Shown here one piece after another: positions 59,344 through 64,000 of a stretch of DNA of 64,000 nt. Both the position numbers and the translations under genes were made by a program. The stretch lies in NCBI RefSeq assembly GCF_012843705.1, contig NZ_JABAFQ010000001.1, forward strand, positions 186,001 to 250,000, written 5' to 3'. Under the pieces are notes generated by a model, which made no database searches, was not told the origin of the DNA, and was given only the letters and a program-made list of their open reading frames with translations. Every line of letters starts with the position of its first letter. The stretch's first letter is position 1. Source of the DNA: Fusobacterium sp. FSA-380-WT-3A (GTDB taxonomy: Bacteria > Fusobacteriota > Fusobacteriia > Fusobacteriales > Fusobacteriaceae).

Positions 59344-60537
59344 ATGAATTTTATATTTTTATCTCCAAATTTTCCAAAAAGTTATTGGAATTTTTGTAGA
59401 GGATTGAAGAATAATGGAGTTAATATATTAGGGATTGGGGACGCAGAATATGACAGTTTATCTCCAGAGTTAAAAAATTCTCTTAATGAATATTATAAAG
59501 TTTCATCATTAGAAAATTATGATGAAGTTTACAAAGCTTGTGCTTTCTTTGCTTTCAAATATGGAAAAATTGATTGGATAGAAAGTAACAATGAATATTG
59601 GCTATTAAGAGACGCTAAACTTCGTACAGATTTTAATGTAAATACAGGATTAAAAAATGATAGAATAGCTGGTATAAAATATAAAAGTAAAATGAAAGAG
59701 TTTTATGCTATGGCAGGAGTAAAAACAGCTCGTTATCATATAGTTGATAATTATGAAAATTCTTTAAATTTTATTGAAGAAGTTGGTTATCCTGTAATTG
59801 TAAAGCCAAATAATGGAGTTGGAGCAGCTGCTACTTATAGACTTGATAGTAATGAAGAATTTAATTTTTTCTATGAAACATATGATAAACAAGTGGAATA
59901 CATAATGGAAGAATTTATAAATGGAGAGTTACTTTCATATGATGGAATAGTAAATAGTAAAAAAGAAATAGTTTTCGAAACTGCTCATGCTTATCCTATT
60001 CCTATTATGGATATTGTAAATGAGAAAAAAGATGTTAGTTATTATTCTTATAGGGTTATCCCAGAAGATTTAAAAGAAACTGGTAGAAAAACTGTCCAAA
60101 CTTTTGATACAAATAGTCGTTTTTTCCATTGTGAATTTTTTAGACTTTTGGAAGATAAACCAGGATTAGCAAAAAAAGGAGAAATATTAGGTCTAGAAGT
60201 TAATATGCGTCCACCTGGAGGATATACTCCTGATATGATGAATTTTGCTAACAATATAGATGTTTATCAAATTTGGGCAAATATGATTTGCTTTGATGAA
60301 GGAAGATTTGACCCTAACTCAAGACCATATCATTGTATTTATGCTTCAAGAAGGGATGAACATAATTATGTAAATTCAAGAGAAGAGATTTTAGAAAAAT
60401 ATAAAAATAATATAGTGATGATAGAAAGAATGCCTGATGTATTTTCTGCAGCTATGGGAAATGATATGATTACTGCAAGATTTGAAACATTAGAGCAATG
60501 CCTAGAATTTGAAAATGATTACTTAAAACAATACTAG
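59344..60537 (+). CDS. ATP-grasp domain ligase-like protein, 397 aa
   Basis: The ATP-grasp fold is visible from residue 110: KSKMKEFYAMAGVKTARYHI, then YPVIVKPNNGVGAAATYRL (phosphate-binding loop), VEYIMEEFINGELLSYDGIV and EILGLEVNMRPPGGYTPDMM with the Mg-binding E and N. Such enzymes join a carboxylate, via acyl phosphate, to an amine or thiol. The start is the ATG after AGGGGTGAG; a GTG at 59335 overlaps that site. It is the first gene of a three-gene operon with two esterases, a set suggesting that a peptide- or ester-like product is made and then trimmed or exported. Confidence 0.82.
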   Translation: MNFIFLSPNFPKSYWNFCRGLKNNGVNILGIGDAEYDSLSPELKNSLNEYYKVSSLENYDEVYKACAFFAFKYGKIDWIESNNEYWLLRDAKLRTDFNVNTGLKNDRIAGIKYKSKMKEFYAMAGVKTARYHIVDNYENSLNFIEEVGYPVIVKPNNGVGAAATYRLDSNEEFNFFYETYDKQVEYIMEEFINGELLSYDGIVNSKKEIVFETAHAYPIPIMDIVNEKKDVSYYSYRVIPEDLKETGRKTVQTFDTNSRFFHCEFFRLLEDKPGLAKKGEILGLEVNMRPPGGYTPDMMNFANNIDVYQIWANMICFDEGRFDPNSRPYHCIYASRRDEHNYVNSREEILEKYKNNIVMIERMPDVFSAAMGNDMITARFETLEQCLEFENDYLKQY

Positions 60538-60554
60538 AAAAAGGGGGAGAGAAT

Positions 60555-61310
60555 ATGCATATAGCTTATTATAGAGAATACAGCCATTCTTTAGGAAGAG
60601 ATATGGAGTTTAAAGTTTATGGACATAGTGGAAAACCTTGTGTGGTTTTTCCGGCTCAAGATGGAAGATTTTTTGATTATGAAGGATTTGGAATGGTTGA
60701 GTGTATAAAAAATTATATAGAAGAGGGAAAAATTCAACTATTTTGTGTTGATAGTATAGATTTAGAAAGTTGGTCTAGAAAGAATGGGGATTATCAACAA
60801 AGAATAGAACAACATGAAAAATGGTTTAACTATATAATTAATGAAGCTATTCCTAGATTTAGGGAAATTTATCAAGAAACTTCTGGAAACTACTATTATG
60901 GAAAATTTTTAACAACAGGATGTAGTATGGGAGCATATCATTCAGCTAATTTCTTTTTCCGTCGTCCAGATGTTTTTGATAGTGTTATATCTTTAAGTGG
61001 ATTATATGATGCTAATTTCTTTTTTCCAAACCACTTCAATGAATTAGTTTATAATAATTCACCTGTTGAATTTTTAAGAAATATGCCTTGGAATCATCCT
61101 TATCTAAATATGTATAGAAATTCTAAAATAATAATCTGTGTTGGACAAGGTAGATGGGAAGAGGAATGTATTAGAGATACAGATTATATGAAAGAAAATC
61201 TTGAAAGACTTCAAGTTCCAGCATGGATAGATTATTGGGGATATGATGTTGACCATGATTGGCCATGGTGGAGAGTACAACTTCCATATTTTTTAAGTCA
61301 TATATTATAA
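60555..61310 (+). CDS. Esterase-family alpha/beta hydrolase (first of two)
   Basis: The nucleophile elbow TGCSMGAYHS gives Ser124, and VDHDW near the C-terminus gives His234, with SLSGLYDANFFF between. This is the EstA/FrmB-like putative esterase fold, 251 aa, soluble without signal peptide. The substrate is unknown. It starts 17 bp after the ATP-grasp gene with GGGGGAG. The second esterase begins 10 bp after its stop, so all three are one operon. Confidence 0.85.
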   Translation: MHIAYYREYSHSLGRDMEFKVYGHSGKPCVVFPAQDGRFFDYEGFGMVECIKNYIEEGKIQLFCVDSIDLESWSRKNGDYQQRIEQHEKWFNYIINEAIPRFREIYQETSGNYYYGKFLTTGCSMGAYHSANFFFRRPDVFDSVISLSGLYDANFFFPNHFNELVYNNSPVEFLRNMPWNHPYLNMYRNSKIIICVGQGRWEEECIRDTDYMKENLERLQVPAWIDYWGYDVDHDWPWWRVQLPYFLSHIL

Positions 61311-61320
61311 GGAGCGAATT

Positions 61321-62079
61321 ATGATTATCAAAGAGGAAATTTTTATAAAACCTTTTAAAGAAAATAGACTTTTACATATTTATTTACCTGATGATATAGA
61401 AGAGGGAGAAAGATTTCCTGTTATGTATATGTTTGATGGACATAACCTTTTTTATGATTCTGATGCTACATATGGTAAATCTTGGGGTATAAAAAATTTT
61501 TTAGACTCTGTTAACGGAAGAGTAATTATAGTAGGTATAGAGTGTAATCATGAAGGTAATATGAGATTATGTGAATTTTCACCATACTCTTTTACAGATG
61601 AAGAGTGGGGAAAAGTAAAAGGATTTGGTAAAAAAACTACTAATTGGATAGCAGATATACTAAAGCCTTATATTGATTCAAAATTTCCAACTTTACCAGA
61701 AAGAGAGTTTACTGGTATAGGTGGAAGTTCTATGGGAGGTTTGATGTCTGTTTATGGAATAGCAACTAGGTCAGATGTTTTTTCAAAAGCTGCCTGTGTT
61801 TCTCCATTTTATGACTATATATTTGGAAGACTTATTAAGGATATAGAAAATTCATCTTTTAATCCTGATACTACTATATATATAAGTTGGGGAAAAAGAG
61901 AGTTTGCAGGAGCTAAAAACCTTGCTATAGGAACTGAAAAAAATTTAATAATAACTAGAATGTTTACAGAGAAAGGAGCTAAAGTTTTTCCACATTTAAT
62001 GATAAGTGGTGGGCATGATGAAGCTTCTTGGGAAAAAGAGTTACCTTCATTTTTTTCTGAATTAGGATTTATAGAATAG
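61321..62079 (+). CDS. Esterase-family alpha/beta hydrolase (second of two)
   Basis: GIGGSSMGGLMS gives Ser137 and SGGHDEASW gives His232, the usual Ser-His-Asp hydrolase layout; MYMFDGHNLFYDSDATYGKS near the N-terminus is typical of the esterase D/siderophore esterase group. It is about 30 percent similar to its neighbour at most, so it is not a recent duplicate. Length 252 aa, no signal peptide. It ends the operon and is followed by a terminator. Confidence 0.87.
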   Translation: MIIKEEIFIKPFKENRLLHIYLPDDIEEGERFPVMYMFDGHNLFYDSDATYGKSWGIKNFLDSVNGRVIIVGIECNHEGNMRLCEFSPYSFTDEEWGKVKGFGKKTTNWIADILKPYIDSKFPTLPEREFTGIGGSSMGGLMSVYGIATRSDVFSKAACVSPFYDYIFGRLIKDIENSSFNPDTTIYISWGKREFAGAKNLAIGTEKNLIITRMFTEKGAKVFPHLMISGGHDEASWEKELPSFFSELGFIE

Positions 62080-62097
62080 AATTATAAAATAAAAATA

Positions 62098-62143
62098 GGC
62101 TATTACAGATTAAAAAAATAATTAATTTGTAATAGCCTTTTTT
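62098..62143 (+). terminator. Terminator of the ATP-grasp/esterase operon
   Basis: GGCTATTACA (62098-62107) pairs with TGTAATAGCC (62128-62137), followed by TTTTTT. Confidence 0.9.
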
Positions 62144-62170
62144 ATAAATTAATATATATAAATATTTTTT

Positions 62171-62184
62171 ATAATAGGACTTTT
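62171..62184 (+). repeat. Inverted repeat, left arm of downstream pair
   Basis: ATAATAGGACTTTT; its exact reverse complement lies at 62436-62449. One of four copies of a TAGGACTTTT motif around the recombinase gene. Confidence 0.7.
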
Positions 62185-62435
62185 AATGAGGAAATTTATA
62201 TTTTCTTATTAGAATAAAAATTATTTCTATAAGTTCAATAATTTAACTCAATATAATGTTAATTATATCTGATTAAATATGTTTTATAATTATTATTATA
62301 AATAAAAATTATTTCTATAAGTTTTTAATTTTATATAAAAATCTATAAATTAACTTAAGGATTATAGAATACTAATTTACTAAAAAAATATATCTTAAAA
62401 CCTTTTATAAATTATAAAAGTAAAAACATATTATA

Positions 62436-62449
62436 AAAAGTCCTATTAT
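62436..62449 (-). repeat. Inverted repeat, right arm of downstream pair
   Basis: AAAAGTCCTATTAT, exact reverse complement of 62171-62184, 13 bp beyond the recombinase stop codon. Confidence 0.7.
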
Positions 62450-62462
62450 TTTTTATATTTAT

Positions 62463-63431
62463 TTAATCAAGGATTTTTGATATAACTTTTTTATCAAGTA
62501 AAGACTTTGCATTTATATATATTTCTGTTACTTTAGTATCTGAATGTCCTAAGAAATCTCTAATCTCTATTAAGTCTGCTCCATTAGAAGAAAGTTCTGT
62601 AGCAATTGCATGTCTTATATTGTGAGGGCTTATATTTAACCCTATAACTTTTCCCATATCTTGAATTATGTTATAAAGAGCTTTGTATGAAAGTTGAGAA
62701 TTTTTTTCATAAGAACTAGAAAAAACATATTTCTCTTCTAACTCTTCTTCTGAGTATCCATACATATTCATAATATAATTTTTAAATTCTAAAAGTTTTT
62801 CTACTAAATTATTGTGTAAAGGTTTATATAATTCTTTTCCACTTTTAGACTTTTCTACTTTTATAAAATAATCATTATCTCTTTTAAGTATATTTTTATA
62901 TCGGACATTTAATAATTCCTGGCTTCTCATTCCTGTATAAAATAGTGTGTACATTATGATTGTATTTCTATATTCCTTTTCTCCAGAAACTTTGTAATTA
63001 GCTAAGATATTTTTTATATCTTCATAAGATACTTTTAAAATATTATCTAAATTTCTAGAAGTCTTAAAAAGTTTTATATGTTTTAGTGGATTAGAGACAT
63101 TATATTTTTCTAGCTCTTTATACAAAGATTTAAGAGCAGACATAATTTTATTAACAGATGTTTTTTTTAGTTTTCTTTCATATAAAAGATGAGAAAGATA
63201 ATCTTCTATATCTTCTTCTGTTATATCAAACATAAGTTCTAAGACTTCATCATTTTGTATAGGCTCTCCACTATCATAGACAAAAAGTAAAAAATCATTC
63301 AAATAAAAAAAATAATCTTTCATAGTCTTTTCACTACGATAGATTTCAAATATAGATTTTCTATTTTCTTTTTCTCTTTTTTTTCTACGCCTAACAGAAA
63401 TTTCATTTTTTTCTTTTACTATTAAATCCAA
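62463..63431 (-). CDS. Tyrosine recombinase (XerD/phage integrase family)
   Basis: The catalytic set is complete: Arg169 in TGMRSQELLNVR, Lys196 in the beta-hairpin, His270 and Arg273 in SPHNIRHAIATEL, His296 in LGHSDTK, and Tyr305 in EIYINAK. An N-terminal SAM-like core-binding domain covers residues 30-120. Length 322 aa. The start is a TTG preceded by AAAGAGGTG. Inverted repeats lie on both sides of the gene. It may carry out chromosome resolution, integration, or site-specific inversion; the last is suggested by the repeats. It has no phage neighbours. Confidence 0.92.
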   Translation of the reverse strand: MDLIVKEKNEISVRRRKKREKENRKSIFEIYRSEKTMKDYFFYLNDFLLFVYDSGEPIQNDEVLELMFDITEEDIEDYLSHLLYERKLKKTSVNKIMSALKSLYKELEKYNVSNPLKHIKLFKTSRNLDNILKVSYEDIKNILANYKVSGEKEYRNTIIMYTLFYTGMRSQELLNVRYKNILKRDNDYFIKVEKSKSGKELYKPLHNNLVEKLLEFKNYIMNMYGYSEEELEEKYVFSSSYEKNSQLSYKALYNIIQDMGKVIGLNISPHNIRHAIATELSSNGADLIEIRDFLGHSDTKVTEIYINAKSLLDKKVISKILD

Positions 63432-63458
63432 AACAACACCTCTTTTATATATTAATAT

Positions 63459-63473
63459 ATAGGACTTTTTTAT
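63459..63473 (+). repeat. Inverted repeat, left arm of upstream pair
   Basis: ATAGGACTTTTTTAT, 28 bp in front of the recombinase start codon; its exact reverse complement lies at 63629-63643, giving a 185-bp bracketed segment that holds the recombinase promoter region. Confidence 0.75.
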
Positions 63474-63524
63474 AAAGAGTATATATTTATATTTCTAAAA
63501 AATTAAGATAACTTTGTACATCTA

Positions 63525-63550
63525 AGTTTTATATTATAGTAATAATATAA
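63525..63550. repeat. 26-bp palindrome in the recombinase upstream region
   Basis: TTTTATATTAT and ATAATATAAAA are exact inverted repeats around AGTA. It includes possible -10 boxes on both strands and may be an operator or recombinase-binding site. Confidence 0.55.
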
Positions 63551-63628
63551 AATTAATAACTTATAAAAATAATTTTTATTTTATAAAAAACTAATAATTT
63601 CGACTATGAAATTAAAATTTTGCAATTA

Positions 63629-63643
63629 ATAAAAAAGTCCTAT
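63629..63643 (-). repeat. Inverted repeat, right arm of upstream pair
   Basis: ATAAAAAAGTCCTAT, exact reverse complement of 63459-63473, 15 bp beyond the stop codon of the pseudouridine synthase gene. Confidence 0.75.
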
Positions 63644-63658
63644 TCTTAATTATATTTA

Positions 63659-64000
63659 TCATATAATATCTTCTAAAGATATTTCTTTTACTTCTCCAAT
63701 TTTTAAATCACCAATTTCTAATTTACCAAAAGAAATTCTATATAAATATATAACTTTATTATTTACAGCTTCTAACATTTTTTTTACTTGATGAAATTTT
63801 CCCTCATTAATAGTTAGATGAATTTTTTTATTTTCTATTTTCAGAACTTTTGCTGGCATTGTTATATATCCTCCTATGTCAACACCATTTCTCAATTTTT
63901 CTAAATCTTCTTCTGATATATCTCTTTCTAATATAGCCATATATGTTTTTTCCACATGGCTTTTAGGGGAAAGCAATTTATGATTAAGTACTCCATCATT
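63659..64000 (-). CDS. rsuA: RsuA-type 16S rRNA pseudouridine synthase, 3' part (cut by the window edge)
   Basis: The visible C-terminal part, about 114 residues, contains LSPKSHVEKTYMAI, then ITMPAKVLKI, INEGKFHQVKKMLEAV and a final YRISFGKLEIGDLKIGEVKE, the ordered motifs of the RsuA/RluB/E/F family end. The catalytic Asp lies upstream, outside the window. RsuA makes pseudouridine in 16S rRNA. The frame is open to the right edge of the window, so the gene starts beyond it. The RsuA subtype rather than RluB is likely but not certain from this part. Confidence 0.85.
   Translation of the reverse strand, partial: NDGVLNHKLLSPKSHVEKTYMAILERDISEEDLEKLRNGVDIGGYITMPAKVLKIENKKIHLTINEGKFHQVKKMLEAVNNKVIYLYRISFGKLEIGDLKIGEVKEISLEDII

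Larger units (their letters stand above)
62144..62462. other. AT-rich non-coding stretch with inverted and direct repeats
   Basis: No gene is seen. It contains the 14-bp inverted pair 62171-62184 and 62436-62449, and a direct repeat with ATAAAAATTATTTCTATAAG at about 62214 and 62302. The rest is A+T without clear structure. Confidence 0.6.

Overview
The window looks like chromosomal DNA of a Fusobacterium. It is very AT-rich (roughly three quarters A+T by eye) and uses strong GGAGG ribosome-binding sites with some TTG and GTG starts. It carries many YwqK/MORN-type secreted repeat proteins, and a lysine riboswitch controls an NhaC-type transporter. The species cannot be fixed from this stretch alone. 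No IS element, CRISPR array, rRNA or tRNA was recognised.

Region 1 (1 to about 33.7 kb, all on the + strand) is an unusually long array of small, tightly packed, mostly unrelated genes. Many belong to families known as immunity proteins of polymorphic or contact-dependent toxin systems: SMI1/KNR4 (SUKH), two SUKH-3, Imm51, Imm22-like, SUFU-like, DUF1963/YwqG (two), DUF4253, DUF4259, DUF4261, DUF4274, DUF4299, DUF4375/DMP19, DUF2262-like, DUF5713, ankyrin repeats and YwqK. CreD and CbrC homologues (both linked to colicin E2 tolerance in E. coli) sit in the same array. So do enzymes that could undo toxin damage: a TARG1-like macrodomain de-ADP-ribosylase, KptA, RtcB RNA ligase and a P-loop kinase. 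No toxin gene is visible. I read it as a polyimmunity island. At four places a single gene is bracketed by duplicated pieces of its neighbours' ends, which suggests the array grows by insertion of single genes with duplication of the junction.

Region 2 (33.8 to 39.8 kb) holds two paralogous TPR proteins of nearly 900 residues, separated by a terminator, a 53-bp tandem repeat with a compensated hairpin, and an orphan VbhA-type antitoxin on the minus strand. Region 3 (39.9 to 51.9 kb) is a run of seven YwqK/MORN-repeat genes (membrane-anchored, secreted or lipoprotein), one of them broken by an in-frame TAG. The first is preceded by a leader hairpin that also occurs, with different stem sequence, before a gene at 11.56 kb.

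Region 4 (52.0 to 64.0 kb) is more ordinary: NfeD and SPFH membrane proteins, a DUF3298 secreted protein, a CaiB/BaiF CoA-transferase, an O6-alkylguanine-DNA methyltransferase, an NCS2 nucleobase permease and the riboswitch-controlled NhaC-family transporter. These are followed by an ATP-grasp plus two-esterase operon and a tyrosine recombinase flanked on both sides by inverted repeats. The window ends inside an RsuA-type pseudouridine synthase.
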